Source of the DNA: Methylomarinum sp965277025
GTDB taxonomy: Bacteria > Pseudomonadota > Gammaproteobacteria > Methylococcales > Methylomonadaceae
Assembly: GCA_965277025.1 (NCBI GenBank)
Contig: OZ255706.1
Coordinates: 1,240,001-1,304,000, forward strand
Reading direction: 5' to 3'
Length of the DNA: 64,000 nucleotides
Both the position numbers and the translations under genes were made by a program. The notes beneath the pieces are model-generated. The model was not told the origin of the DNA. It worked only from the letters and a program-made list of their open reading frames with translations, and ran no database searches. The stretch's first letter is position 1. The number at the start of each line of letters is the position of its first letter. Shown in pieces: positions 1 to 8,192 of the stretch.

Positions 1-510
1 AGGCGCTATGCGCCCACCGTTGCCAAGTTGGCGCGTGAATCGGATCGAGTGCTGGCAGCGTTTTTACGTGGTCAGTTTTATGTCATGTTGGCGTTGGGAC
101 TGGTTTATTCGATTGGTCTGGCGATGATTGGACTGGAGTTGGCGCTATTGATTGGCATGTTGGCTGGCTTGATCAGTTTTGTCCCTTATCTGGGAGCGGC
201 TATTGGCATTATTCTGGCTTGTCTGGCGGCGATAGTACAATTTCAGGATGTTATGTATTTGCTACCGGTTGCAGCCGTTTTTGCCGTTGGGCAGGCGCTG
301 GAAAGCATGCTGTTGACGCCTTTGCTGGTTGGTGACCAGGTAGGCCTTCATCCTGTAGCGGTTATCTTTGCTGTGCTGGCCGGAGGGCAATTGTTTGGTT
401 TTATGGGGGTTTTGTTGGCCTTGCCGGTTGCATCGGTCATTATGGTGATATTACGGCATATTCATGACCTTTATCGAGACAGTCAGTTTTATGGAAATCC
501 AAAAACATAA
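1..510 (+). CDS. AI-2E family transporter (PerM-like permease), 3' part
   Basis: The frame is open from base 1, so the start lies outside the window and about 169 C-terminal residues are seen. They are almost entirely hydrophobic, with repeated membrane segments. The stretch GLISFVPYLGAAIG matches the conserved 'FIP-x-GxxIG' region of the AI-2E/PerM exporter family (inner-membrane proteins, substrates mostly undefined), and the end LPVASVIMVILRHIH is the usual amphipathic tail. The stop codon directly abuts the ATG of the next gene, so the two are probably cotranscribed. Family assignment is firm; the substrate is unknown. Confidence 0.85.
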   Translation, partial: RRYAPTVAKLARESDRVLAAFLRGQFYVMLALGLVYSIGLAMIGLELALLIGMLAGLISFVPYLGAAIGIILACLAAIVQFQDVMYLLPVAAVFAVGQALESMLLTPLLVGDQVGLHPVAVIFAVLAGGQLFGFMGVLLALPVASVIMVILRHIHDLYRDSQFYGNPKT

Positions 511-1030
511 ATGAAATACCTTTTGTTTTTATGGTTAGGCTTTATCGGCCTGGTTCATGCGGCGGATGATAAACGGGAACGTTTATACGCCGAACTGGTT
601 GAGAAAACACTAAGAATGGGGGAGCCTGTCTGGTTAAAAACGGCAGAAAAACCCTTTTTGAGTATTTATACGCAGACTGAGCAGAAAAAAACTGTGGGTA
701 CAGCCATTATTCTGCATGACCAAGGTGGTTTCGCCGATCAAAAACCTTTGATTCATCAATTCCGCACCGAATTGCCTCAACACCGTTGGACGACACTCTC
801 ACTACAACTTCCGGTACTGGAAGAAGGAGCAGAGACCGAAGATTATTTTGCTCTTGAAGCGCAAACTATGGCAAGAATCAATGCTGCCATCACTTTTTTA
901 AAAAAGAGCAATAGCGAAAAAATTGTTTTACTGGGTTATGGTTTAGGCGCCAGTTTTGCATTGTCATATGCTGAAAAAAAACCACAGACAGTCAAGGCCG
1001 TGGTATTGATCAGCCTCAAATTACCAGCTG
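511..1030 (+). pseudogene. DUF3530 alpha/beta-hydrolase-like protein, 5' part, split by IS110
   Basis: The ATG follows the preceding stop without a gap. The product begins with a signal peptide (MKYLLFLWLGFIGLVHAA), so it is exported. LHDQGGFAD and VLLGYGLGASFAL have the look of an alpha/beta-hydrolase oxyanion-hole and nucleophile-elbow region, as in DUF3530 proteins. After ...SLKLPA the frame runs into the IS110 element and stops at 1065 within it. The remainder is at 2601-2855. Removing the element plus one base rejoins the frame as ...LKLPA-EERQAW..., so the break is due to the insertion. Enzymatic activity of the family is unproven. Confidence 0.75.
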
Positions 1031-1292
1031 CTAACGATCATCGCAAGAATTGCCACCCCGCATGATGAAATGTTGTAGAGTTCCTTGTGGAAGATGGCGG
1101 TTAAAGACTGCGCTTTACTTTGAAGCCTTGGAGCCCGACTGCTAACGTAGCCTGCCATGAATGATTCGAACCCCGGATTGCTTCTTTAAGAGCGAATGTT
1201 AAAAGGGCCGTTGACGATTTACATCGCCCTCAGGCAGATCATCCAGGCAACCGCCACCTTCCAGGCTCAATCATAGAGTAAAGGAGGAAGAA
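1031..1292 (+). ncRNA. Probable IS110 bridge-RNA region (element leader)
   Basis: IS110-group elements are known to transcribe a structured bridge RNA from the non-coding end beside the transposase; it pairs with donor and target DNA. Here the long non-coding stretch is upstream of the gene, as in the IS110 rather than the IS1111 group. The leader contains several short self-complementary segments. Compared with the other copy, four substitutions lie within 43 nt (1123, 1130, 1160, 1165). RNA limits and guide loops cannot be drawn by eye; the call rests on family knowledge and position. Confidence 0.4.
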
Positions 1293-2513
1293 ATGGAACT
1301 CACTGCAATACACAAGCGAGTCATCGGGTTGGATGTTCACCAAAAGCAGATTACCGCCTGCGCCATGGTTGAACAGGCCGAGGGTGGTATTCAGACAGAG
1401 CATCGGCAGTTTGGCGCATTCAAACGTGATCGACGTGCATTAGCCGATTGGGTGCAGTCTGTCGCACCGGATGAGGTGGTGATGGAACGCACCGGCATCT
1501 ACTGGAAAAGCCCATATGCAGCTTTGGAACATGTGGGTATTTACGCCAGGGTCGTCAATGCCCGGCATGTGAAGAATGTGCCGGGACGCAAGACGGACAT
1601 CGGCGACGCGCAATGGCTGGCGATGCTTTCCCGTGCCGGACTGCTGCGCGGTTCATTCGTGCCACCGGAAAAGATGCGGCAGTTACGCCTGATTTCACGT
1701 CAACGACAGAAGTTGGTGTCGATGCTGTCTGCTGAGAAGAACAGACTGCACAAGGTATTAACCGACGGCGGCATCCGGCTTGGCGTGGTGGTCAGCGATG
1801 TACATGGGCAATCCGCGCGCGCCATGGTTAACGCGCTGATTGAAGGACAGCCTGCGCATGATGTGTTGAAGCTGTCCAGCAATCGTCTCAAAGCGCCGCG
1901 CGCCGATATACTGGAGGCGCTGCAAGGTGAGTTGAGCGAGCACCATCGCTTCGTACTGAATGAACTGATGCAGCATATTCAGGATTTGGAAGCACGCATA
2001 GCCAGATTTGATGCACAACTGCTGGCCGGACTGGAGAAGGAGAAAACGGTTTTGCAATTGCTCCAGACTATTCCCGGTGTTGATTTGATTGGAGCAGCCA
2101 TGCTACTTGTTGAGATCGGAACGGATATGACTGTCTTTGGCAGTGCGGATCGGCTGGCGTCATGGGTGGGCATATGCCCCGGCAACAACGAGTCTGCCGG
2201 CAAACGCAAATCAGGACGAACGCGAAAAGGAAACCCATATGTGCGTCGCCTGCTTTGCGAATGCGCCCATGCCGCCAGCCGAACCCGATCGGTTTTCCAG
2301 GCAAAATATACATCACTGGCGATTAGGCGAGGTCACCAACGCGCCATCATTGCGCTGGCTCACAAACTTTTGCGGACATGTTACTTCATGATTAGTCGCG
2401 GCGAGTATTTCCGGGATTCGACCATCGACTACGAAGAAATGGCTGTCAAACGCAATGCACCACGCTGGATCAGAGCGCTGATAAAATTCGGTTATATAAC
2501 ACAACCGGGGTAA
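1293..2513 (+). CDS. IS110-family transposase (DEDD recombinase), copy 1
   Basis: 406 residues, preceded by a strong ribosome site (AAAGGAGGAAGAA). The N-terminal RuvC-like domain shows GLDVHQ (first Asp), VVMERTG (Glu) and KTDIGDAQWLAML (Asp pair), the DEDD set. The C-terminal half holds the Tnp domain with QTIPGVDLIGAAMLL and SWVGICPGNNESAGK, which carries the conserved Ser region. It differs from the second copy at a few positions. Notably it has Arg instead of Ser directly after the catalytic Glu (MERTG versus the usual MESTG), which may affect activity. Confidence 0.93.
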   Translation: MELTAIHKRVIGLDVHQKQITACAMVEQAEGGIQTEHRQFGAFKRDRRALADWVQSVAPDEVVMERTGIYWKSPYAALEHVGIYARVVNARHVKNVPGRKTDIGDAQWLAMLSRAGLLRGSFVPPEKMRQLRLISRQRQKLVSMLSAEKNRLHKVLTDGGIRLGVVVSDVHGQSARAMVNALIEGQPAHDVLKLSSNRLKAPRADILEALQGELSEHHRFVLNELMQHIQDLEARIARFDAQLLAGLEKEKTVLQLLQTIPGVDLIGAAMLLVEIGTDMTVFGSADRLASWVGICPGNNESAGKRKSGRTRKGNPYVRRLLCECAHAASRTRSVFQAKYTSLAIRRGHQRAIIALAHKLLRTCYFMISRGEYFRDSTIDYEEMAVKRNAPRWIRALIKFGYITQPG

Positions 2514-2600
2514 GCCAGCTTACTTCATTGAATATGGATAAGCAGCCTTTTCACGGCTGAGAACTCCTTGCGCATTCGATATGGATCATTTCATGTTAAA

Positions 2601-2855
2601 GAAGAGCGGCAAGCGTGGATAAAAAAACTGACAGTGTTGAATATCCCTGTGCTGGATATTTATGCCGAACAGGATATGGCCGAAACACGATTGACGGCTC
2701 GCAAACGCCGCCTGGCGGCTCGGGAAAACACAAATTACCGCCAACTTGAAATCGCCGATACAGATCGCCGTTATAGCCATAATGAAACTTTACTGATAAA
2801 GCGTGTCTATAGCTGGCTGAGACGTCAGTTCAGAGGAGGGGGGAATAATCTTTAA
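2601..2855 (+). pseudogene. DUF3530 protein, 3' part after the IS110 insertion
   Basis: This continues the gene begun at 511. The segment starts EERQAWIKKLTVLNIPVLDIYAE and ends with a basic tail. The NIPVLDIYAEQD stretch fits the late beta-strand and acid loop of an alpha/beta-hydrolase fold, as seen in DUF3530 members. An apparent ATG-like start upstream lies inside the IS and is not a real gene start. With the first part the intact protein would be about 260 residues. Confidence 0.7.
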
Positions 2856-2955
2856 ACGCTGCTCCCCGCCTTTTAATTAAAATACTCGTGCTTCCCACGG
2901 TCCGCCGTAGGAACCCAATCCACCTCAAACAGAGGTCAATCACAAGGAGAAAACT

Positions 2956-3204
2956 ATGGCGCTCAGCCAGGAACTCATCGAAGAAATCAACCTGTTGGCA
3001 TTGTTTAACCTGGAATCGATCCAGGAAGGCATCAAGGTGCACCTCCACGCCAATCCACAAGCGGCGGACGCCGCCAAAAGACTGTATGACAAAGGTATTG
3101 TGACACAAGAAGATGGCGGTTATTTAACCGATTTAGGAGTGGAAGCCGCCGAACATGCTCAACGCATGCTGATGATATTGCAACCATCAGTTACATCAAG
3201 ATAG
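2956..3204 (+). CDS. TIGR02647 family small protein
   Basis: 82 residues with AAGGAG eight bases before the ATG. The sequence (ELIEEINLLALFNLESIQEG, then ...AKRLYDKGIVTQEDGGYLTDLG) matches the conserved gammaproteobacterial family TIGR02647, in which the C-terminal half resembles a winged-helix or DNA-binding fold. No function is established. It lies 12 bp before a methyltransferase gene on the same strand and probably shares its transcript. A small overlapping frame at 2888-3103 is a shadow. Confidence 0.8.
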   Translation: MALSQELIEEINLLALFNLESIQEGIKVHLHANPQAADAAKRLYDKGIVTQEDGGYLTDLGVEAAEHAQRMLMILQPSVTSR

Positions 3205-3216
3205 TATTATCGTTAT

Positions 3217-3936
3217 ATGAAACGAAAATTCTTGTTTGATCTGTATCAGACGCCACGTGGTAAATTATTACAGACCATGGAAGGTCAGTATCTTGGCAAG
3301 GCGATTACGGTCAGTTGCAAACAATGGCTGGTTCAGGTCGGCGGCTTGGGCTGGGAAAAAGACTTTATCGATTGCGATTTATATCAAAATTTCACTATTC
3401 TGGATCGGGAAAACATGGGCTGTTCCGAGGCATTACATATACAGGGACGTTCATATGCTTTGCCACTACAAACAGCTTCAATGGATTTGATTATCGTGCC
3501 ACATTTGCTGGAATTCGATCAACACAGGTTTTATACGCTACGAGAAATAGAACGGGTCCTGAAACCTGGTGGCGAGCTGGTCGTACTCAATTTCAACCCA
3601 TTGAGTTTGACGGTGCGCTATCAGTATCTACTCGACATCAAATTGGCAGATTCCTGGTTCAGTCATTTTATCAGCCGCCGTCGTATGCTGGACTGGTTGA
3701 AACTGATGAATTTTGAAATGATTAATCATGTCGAATTTGGTGTTGATACCTTTACGACCATGCCGGGCGAATTTAAACTGGGCCTTAAACCCCTGACGTC
3801 AATTGGCTATGGTTTAAAGGCGGTTAAACGAACATACAAATTGATTCCTGTTGGAAGGATCAGCAAATTAAAATCCAGACTTGTCCCTGCGGCCAGGCAG
3901 GGCTTGGAACAAAGAAATAAATATGACAAACGATAA
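3217..3936 (+). CDS. Class I SAM-dependent methyltransferase, YafS-like
   Basis: 239 residues. The first SAM motif is poorly conserved, but the post-motifs of Methyltransferase_11 proteins are clear: LPLQTASMDLIIVPHLLEF followed by LREIERVLKPGGELVVLNF. The C-terminal part is basic (SKLKSRLVPAARQG). It overlaps rnhA by 14 bp, and in E. coli the methyltransferase-like gene yafS also sits beside rnhA, which supports orthology. The substrate is unknown. No membrane segment is seen. Confidence 0.82.
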   Translation: MKRKFLFDLYQTPRGKLLQTMEGQYLGKAITVSCKQWLVQVGGLGWEKDFIDCDLYQNFTILDRENMGCSEALHIQGRSYALPLQTASMDLIIVPHLLEFDQHRFYTLREIERVLKPGGELVVLNFNPLSLTVRYQYLLDIKLADSWFSHFISRRRMLDWLKLMNFEMINHVEFGVDTFTTMPGEFKLGLKPLTSIGYGLKAVKRTYKLIPVGRISKLKSRLVPAARQGLEQRNKYDKR

Positions 3937-4375
3937 GCAAGTAATTATATATACCGATGGCGCTTGCAAAGGTAACCCGGGGCCGGGTGGCTGGGGGGCT
4001 TATTTACAATATCAGGGGAAAGTAAAAGATTTGCACGGTGGCGAAGCCGAAACCACCAATAACCGTATGGAACTGATGGCCGCCATTCAAGCATTGGAAA
4101 CGTTGAAGCGCCCTTGTCAGGTCAAACTTTATACGGATTCCAAATACGTTTTGCAAGGCATTACCGAATGGATGGAAAACTGGAAAAAACGCGGCTGGAA
4201 AACTGCCGCCAAAAAACCAGTCAAAAATGAAGACCTGTGGCGCAGGCTGGATGAAGCCTTGCAACGTCATCAGGTTGAATGGCAATGGGTCAGAGGGCAT
4301 ACCGGTGATATCGGTAACGAAAAAGCCGATGAACTGGCCAACAAAGGCGTAGAAGCGTTTTTGACGCAAAAATAA
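3923..4375 (+). CDS. rnhA: Ribonuclease HI
   Basis: 150 residues; it hydrolyses RNA in RNA-DNA hybrids. The start at MTNDKQVIIYTDG is chosen because it gives the usual RNase HI N-terminus; an in-frame upstream start would add 14 unrelated residues. The four catalytic acids are visible: Asp in YTDGACKGNPGPGGWG, Glu in TNNRMELMAA, Asp in YTDSKYV and Asp in GNEKADELA. The His loop VRGHTG and the basic protrusion (NWKKRGWKTAAKKPVK) are also present. It is complete and overlaps the methyltransferase gene. Confidence 0.96.
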   Translation: MTNDKQVIIYTDGACKGNPGPGGWGAYLQYQGKVKDLHGGEAETTNNRMELMAAIQALETLKRPCQVKLYTDSKYVLQGITEWMENWKKRGWKTAAKKPVKNEDLWRRLDEALQRHQVEWQWVRGHTGDIGNEKADELANKGVEAFLTQK

Positions 4376-4713
4376 TAACCGATGTGACGCACACAGCACT
4401 ACTGGTCGCACGCGTTCCCACGCAAGAGCGTGGGAACGATAAAAAAATTGTTCCAAAAGTTTTCGGGCCTTGCCTCCTTCTCCAGAGGGAGAAGGCTGGG
4501 ATGAGGGGAAAAATAGAATTATTGCTGGTTCCCAAGCTCCCGCTTGGGAATCCCGCTCCAGAAGCTCCGCTTCAACAATCAGAATCAAGCTAATTGAATA
4601 GAGTTTTCTAAGGTTTTGGTTTGGGAGCTGTATTTTCGTGAAGCAGGAGCATGGGCGCGATGAAAGCATTTTTGACGCAAAAATAGTTTCTACGCTGAAG
4701 TGGGAACGAGAAT
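4376..4713. repeat. Island of palindromic repeats downstream of rnhA
   Basis: There is no gene in this 338-bp gap. At 4413-4438 an 11-bp perfect stem (CGTTCCCACGC with its complement) encloses 4 bases. At 4529-4550 a 9-bp stem TTCCCAAGC/GCTTGGGAA occurs. These resemble REP-type intergenic palindromes common in environmental proteobacteria. The last bases of rnhA (from 4352, AAGCGTTTTTGACGCAAAAA) recur with one mismatch at 4663-4684, so part of the gene end has been duplicated around the island. The IS4 element is inserted at its right edge. Confidence 0.6.
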
Positions 4714-5935
4714 CTCTGTACATGACAAAAATTAACTTATGACAAATGAGTCTCATGTATTCCAGTGACAAAAGGTATGGGTTGCAAAAGAGCAATCACT
4801 TTTCTAATCATCCTTTTTGATTGAGATAAGACATTAAACAACGTTGAGCGGATACAATCTAATCCATATCGAAACAGGCTTTGCGCGAGCCGCTGATGTG
4901 TTTTGGTTTTTATTGGTAACTCGCAATCATGTTTCCATTCGCCTGCTTTATGTGACCAACAGAAAGCAATAACGGGAAGTACTAACAATTTTTTGATCCG
5001 AAGATAACCGACTACACGCGTTTCCTCAAGTTTGAATCCCCGTCCTTTTAAACAGCCGAAAAGCGTTTCGATTTCCCAACGCAAGCCATAAATTTTAATC
5101 GCATCAGGGTTCAAATGCTGACAGACGATGATTAATAACTCACCATCACTCAGCCGTAACCCACTGAGATAAATTGAACAATTTCCCAAATAGCGCGCTG
5201 TTGAGAGGTGTCGTGTGCTACCCGGCTTAAGCCCATAAAACAAACGCTCTACGCGTATTCGCTGGCCTTGGGCATTGGTTGTCCTGGCGTTGTTGCGAAT
5301 ACGGATATAAAAGGGAATCTCTTGCTCAAACAACCAGCCCATCCATTCGTCTCCAATAAACTCCCGATCAGCCAAAAGACCTTTGATGTGATGTCGGCCA
5401 AACTGCGCAATAAAGCGTTTCATCAGCGCTATACGTTCCTTCGTATTAGAGTTGCCCCGCTTGTTTAAAGGCAACCAATACACCGGAATGGCGGCACCCC
5501 GATAAACCACGGCAAGCACCAGCAGATTAATATTGGTTTTACCCCACTTCCAATTCATCCTGTCTAACGTCAGATAGTAATCCTGATCAGTGAAACCAAA
5601 CAGTTTCATGATGAAATGAGCGACTTCATTGTAATCCAGCCAATGGTCACTGAAAAATCGTTGCATCCGTCGATATCGTGAGGAAATTTTTGCCCGACTG
5701 GGAAAGAATACGGCGAGCTGGGCCAGATTGACCGTGCTAACTGCCATCAAAGCAATTAACATACCCACAAAACAAACGATTCTTGCCTTGTTCCATTGAA
5801 AGTGCTCAGTTAATATGACGGTCAGCTCGTTGATTTGTAATGTCCCGTTATTCATATTCGCTAAAACAAAATGCGGTATTTAATTACATTTCAACGAGCT
5901 ACGCCAGCTTTTAATATTTTTTGTCATGTACAGAG
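4714..5935 (-). mobile_element. IS4-family insertion sequence, copy 1
   Basis: 1222 bp bounded by inverted repeats CTCTGTACATGACAAAAA, flanked by a perfect 9-bp target duplication AACGAGAAT (4705-4713 and 5936-5944). It carries one transposase gene on the minus strand. Three further copies of the same element are in the window (44568-45810, 60460 onward, 61525-62746). The ends and duplication are read directly from the sequence. Confidence 0.95.
4737..5855 (-). CDS. IS4-family transposase, copy 1
   Basis: 372 residues with an RNase-H-like DDE fold. YLTLDRMNWKWG carries the first Asp and GLLADREFIG the second. The IS4 signature Y-(2)-R-(3)-E-(6)-K is seen as YGLRWEIETLFGCLKGRGFK. The frame is intact and nearly identical to copies 2 and 4 (here DRMNW where the others read DRTNW, and RTTN where they read WTTN). 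It is likely to be an active or recently active element. Confidence 0.95.
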   Translation of the reverse strand: MNNGTLQINELTVILTEHFQWNKARIVCFVGMLIALMAVSTVNLAQLAVFFPSRAKISSRYRRMQRFFSDHWLDYNEVAHFIMKLFGFTDQDYYLTLDRMNWKWGKTNINLLVLAVVYRGAAIPVYWLPLNKRGNSNTKERIALMKRFIAQFGRHHIKGLLADREFIGDEWMGWLFEQEIPFYIRIRNNARTTNAQGQRIRVERLFYGLKPGSTRHLSTARYLGNCSIYLSGLRLSDGELLIIVCQHLNPDAIKIYGLRWEIETLFGCLKGRGFKLEETRVVGYLRIKKLLVLPVIAFCWSHKAGEWKHDCELPIKTKTHQRLAQSLFRYGLDCIRSTLFNVLSQSKRMIRKVIALLQPIPFVTGIHETHLS

Positions 5936-5967
5936 AACGAGAATAATAACACGAAGAGGAGAACACT

Positions 5968-6246
5968 ATGCTTAGCTCGATCGTCGCGGCTTTGATTGCT
6001 GTATGGTATTACTTTAGCGCTAAAAAAACGGGACGTGACCCGATCAATTGGGCTATCGCCGGCCTGGTGATTTATTTTATCGTCGCCCTGTCCTGGACAT
6101 GGTTCATTACGCCGTCTATAAAAGACGCCGCAATTCACAGCCAGAGCAAACTGCTAATGTATATCACCCGCTATGGTTTTATTGTTATTGCCTCAGCTTG
6201 TGCGGTACTTTACAACCTTAAATTTGCCGCCAAAAAACAGGACTGA
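5968..6246 (+). CDS. Small membrane protein of unknown function
   Basis: 92 residues, with GAAGAGGAGAACACT as ribosome site before the ATG. Three hydrophobic segments are visible (residues ~1-17, ~27-48, ~64-83), separated by a basic loop (SAKKTGRDP) and a polar loop, and the tail is KFAAKKQD. I do not recognise the family. It is 6 bp from the following GIY-YIG gene and probably cotranscribed with it. The IS4 insertion just upstream (ending 5935) sits between this gene and anything that previously preceded it. Confidence 0.7.
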   Translation: MLSSIVAALIAVWYYFSAKKTGRDPINWAIAGLVIYFIVALSWTWFITPSIKDAAIHSQSKLLMYITRYGFIVIASACAVLYNLKFAAKKQD

Positions 6247-6252
6247 TCGGCA

Positions 6253-6513
6253 ATGGACTGGTCGGTGTATATGATTTTATGCAGTGATGGATCGCTTTAT
6301 ACCGGCATCAGCACCCATGTTGAACAGCGCTTCAAACAGCATAAGGCTGGCAAGGGCGCAAAATATTTCCGTGGTCGACGCCCTGAAAAAATTGTTTATC
6401 TGGAACAAGGTCTCGATCAGCAAACCGCGCTCAGGCGCGAAATGGCGATTAAAAAACTGGACCGGCAGGCCAAATGGCGATTGCTTGAACAACAAAGCGC
6501 TGCGGTTTCTTAG
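6253..6513 (+). CDS. GIY-YIG nuclease family protein (UPF0213/YhbQ-like)
   Basis: 86 residues made up of a single GIY-YIG domain. The paired motif reads VYMILCSDGSLYTGIST, followed by the catalytic-helix region QRFKQHKAGKGAKYFRGRRP and the Glu-containing segment ALRREMAIKKLDRQAK. The size and content match the stand-alone UPF0213 (YhbQ/YazA) group, whose cellular role is not settled. It follows a small membrane-protein gene closely and is complete. Confidence 0.88.
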   Translation: MDWSVYMILCSDGSLYTGISTHVEQRFKQHKAGKGAKYFRGRRPEKIVYLEQGLDQQTALRREMAIKKLDRQAKWRLLEQQSAAVS

Positions 6514-6519
6514 GAAAAC

Positions 6520-6665
6520 GCTGAACAAATCATCCCTGATTTGTCAGCGCCTGCAAAATGGAAATGCGATTTCCGCTTTGCTCACAAAACCAATGGCTTG
6601 TCGCCATCGATTTTGGCGGCGCATCCTTGCGCCGCTTCGAGTCGCGAATAAATCAGCAATTCCTT
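6520..6665 (-). repeat. Dispersed intergenic repeat, copy R1
   Basis: About 140 bp with the core GAGCAAAGCGGAAATCGCAT when read on the minus strand. The same sequence, diverged, is at 31795-31950, 36402-36540, 47098-47245 and 58068-58205. It contains an internal inverted repeat (roughly CAAAATCGATGGC against GCCATTGATTTTG) able to form a hairpin. There is no coding capacity. It occupies most of the gap between the GIY-YIG gene and the porin terminator. Confidence 0.7.
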
Positions 6666-6779
6666 AACAAGAGACAGGTGGAACCGCTTTCGCTTGTTCC
6701 GCCACTGGCACTAATGGTGCTGTTGTAAGAGGAGATGTAGCCTGTACACGCGGAAGCTGGAACGCGAAAAAGCAACAGG

Positions 6780-6807
6780 CAAAAAAAGAGCCGGCGAAGC
6801 CGGCTCC
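6780..6807 (-). terminator. Intrinsic terminator of the OprO/P-like porin gene
   Basis: On the minus strand a GC-rich hairpin (GAGCCGGC, loop TTC, GCCGGCTC) is followed by seven T. It lies about 33 bp beyond the porin stop codon. Confidence 0.85.
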
Positions 6808-6839
6808 CAGACTTTGGAGAAGTCTTTATCGGTAAGGCT

Positions 6840-8192
6840 TTAGAATGCCCACTGAGCACGCAGTGTGACGATATCCTGATCAGGGACGCGTCCGCCAGCA
6901 GCGGTAGTGACTGGCGAGCCTTTCACGTCAAAGGCCACACGGTAATCTGCCATTAAGCGAACATTCTGGTTCAGGTACCAGTTAACCGCCATAGTGACAC
7001 CTCTTTGATGACCGCCATTGATACCATTTGAACTCAAGTCAATTTGGTCATAACGGGCGGCTAATTCAATCGCGCCAAGTCCGCCATTTTTAAAGCTGAA
7101 TTCTTGAGCTGGTTTCAACCGCTTGAACTTACCGTCTTTACCTTTATAGCTGCGGGATTCACCGGTCAATGTCCAGGCTGTCTGGACATAAAAGCCATCG
7201 AGTTCAGTGGTTGGAGCGGTTTTTCTGTCCAGCCAGCCGCGCATATATTCAGCCTGGATGGAGAATGGGCCTTGCATATAGCCAGCTTCAGCGCCTGCTA
7301 CAGTGAAGCTTTTTGCATCAGTAATAGTACCAGTATCGGTTAAGAACAGATTGGTCATGTGCGCCGTTTCGTTTTTGAAATGAGCACCAGTTTTGTCTGA
7401 TTTATATAAACCACCGCTTTGGGCTACTTCACGGTACCCCACTGAAGCCCCTAAGTGGACAACTTGGGTTTTTGTGTTAATCGGTGCAAAACTGGCACGT
7501 GCGCCCACCCCCCAGCCTTCCTCACCTTTGTTTTTGGCATTGTGGCCAACCGCATCACCGTAAACACCGGCTTGTACATGCCAGTTTTTACCATAGGTTT
7601 TGGCGTTAATACCAATTGCACGGTCGAAAGCAGTTTCGCTCATCGCCGTCAGTAACGAGCGTTCGGTGAACATGATGTCGTTTGAACTTTCTTGCAGCTC
7701 TTCACTGATTGGTTGCTTTTGGTTACCGACAATAACCTGGAAACCTTTTATGCCTTTGTAACCAATGTACAAGTCTTTGATCCCCACCTTGTTTTCGGCA
7801 AAATCAAATTGAGATTTGTAGAAAAAGTCTTTCCACATGGTGCCTTTCAAGTGGATACGGGCGCGACGAATTTCGGTGCCGGAATCGGCTTGTGTTGATA
7901 ATTGATCGTCACTGTGGAAGGTTGCATCGGCATGCAAACGACCGCCGATTTTCAGTTTGAATTGTTTATCCGCTGATTCAAATTGCAAACCCTTTTTGCC
8001 AAGTTTGACTTTAACATCGCTGATGTCGCTTTTGCTCAAAGAAGACTTCTTTAATAAAGCATCATATTGTTTTGGGTTAATGGCGCCATTTTGCAGCAGC
8101 ATATCCAGTAATTCTTTATCGGCAGCTTGTGCATTGAGGCTGCCCAATGCAGCGGTAATACCTAACGCCAGCAGTGTTGTTTTCTTGATCAT
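6840..8192 (-). CDS. Phosphate-selective porin O/P family outer-membrane protein
   Basis: 450 residues with a signal peptide (MIKKTTLLALGITAALGSLNAQAA), so the product is exported to the outer membrane. After a short helical, polar region (KELLDMLLQNGAINPKQYD) comes a beta-barrel pattern with alternating residues. Landmarks are FKLKIGGRLHADATFHSD near the start and a terminal strand ending in aromatic Phe (LRAQWAF*). The IGGR...RRARI...G...FKSQFDFAE order is typical of the OprO/OprP family. Phosphate or polyphosphate selectivity is not shown by sequence. AAGGG precedes the ATG, and a strong terminator follows. Confidence 0.85.
   Translation of the reverse strand: MIKKTTLLALGITAALGSLNAQAADKELLDMLLQNGAINPKQYDALLKKSSLSKSDISDVKVKLGKKGLQFESADKQFKLKIGGRLHADATFHSDDQLSTQADSGTEIRRARIHLKGTMWKDFFYKSQFDFAENKVGIKDLYIGYKGIKGFQVIVGNQKQPISEELQESSNDIMFTERSLLTAMSETAFDRAIGINAKTYGKNWHVQAGVYGDAVGHNAKNKGEEGWGVGARASFAPINTKTQVVHLGASVGYREVAQSGGLYKSDKTGAHFKNETAHMTNLFLTDTGTITDAKSFTVAGAEAGYMQGPFSIQAEYMRGWLDRKTAPTTELDGFYVQTAWTLTGESRSYKGKDGKFKRLKPAQEFSFKNGGLGAIELAARYDQIDLSSNGINGGHQRGVTMAVNWYLNQNVRLMADYRVAFDVKGSPVTTAAGGRVPDQDIVTLRAQWAF

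Larger units (their letters stand above)
1031..2600 (+). mobile_element. IS110-family insertion sequence, copy 1
   Basis: Limits come from comparison with the second copy at 54375-55944: the sequences agree over 1570 bp and diverge outside. There are no clear terminal inverted repeats and no obvious multi-base target duplication, as expected for IS110 elements. The element has a 262-bp untranslated leader, one transposase gene and an 87-bp tail. It interrupts a DUF3530 gene. End positions are uncertain by one or two bases because flanking bases could be shared. Confidence 0.9.

Noticed and set aside
1758..2057. Antisense open frames of 60-100 residues inside both IS110 copies
   Set aside because: They recur only because the element is duplicated and are mirror frames of the transposase.
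4004..4795. 263-residue minus-strand open frame over rnhA and the repeat island
   Set aside because: It runs antisense to an unmistakable rnhA and through palindromic repeats; composition and lack of a start site mark it as a shadow.
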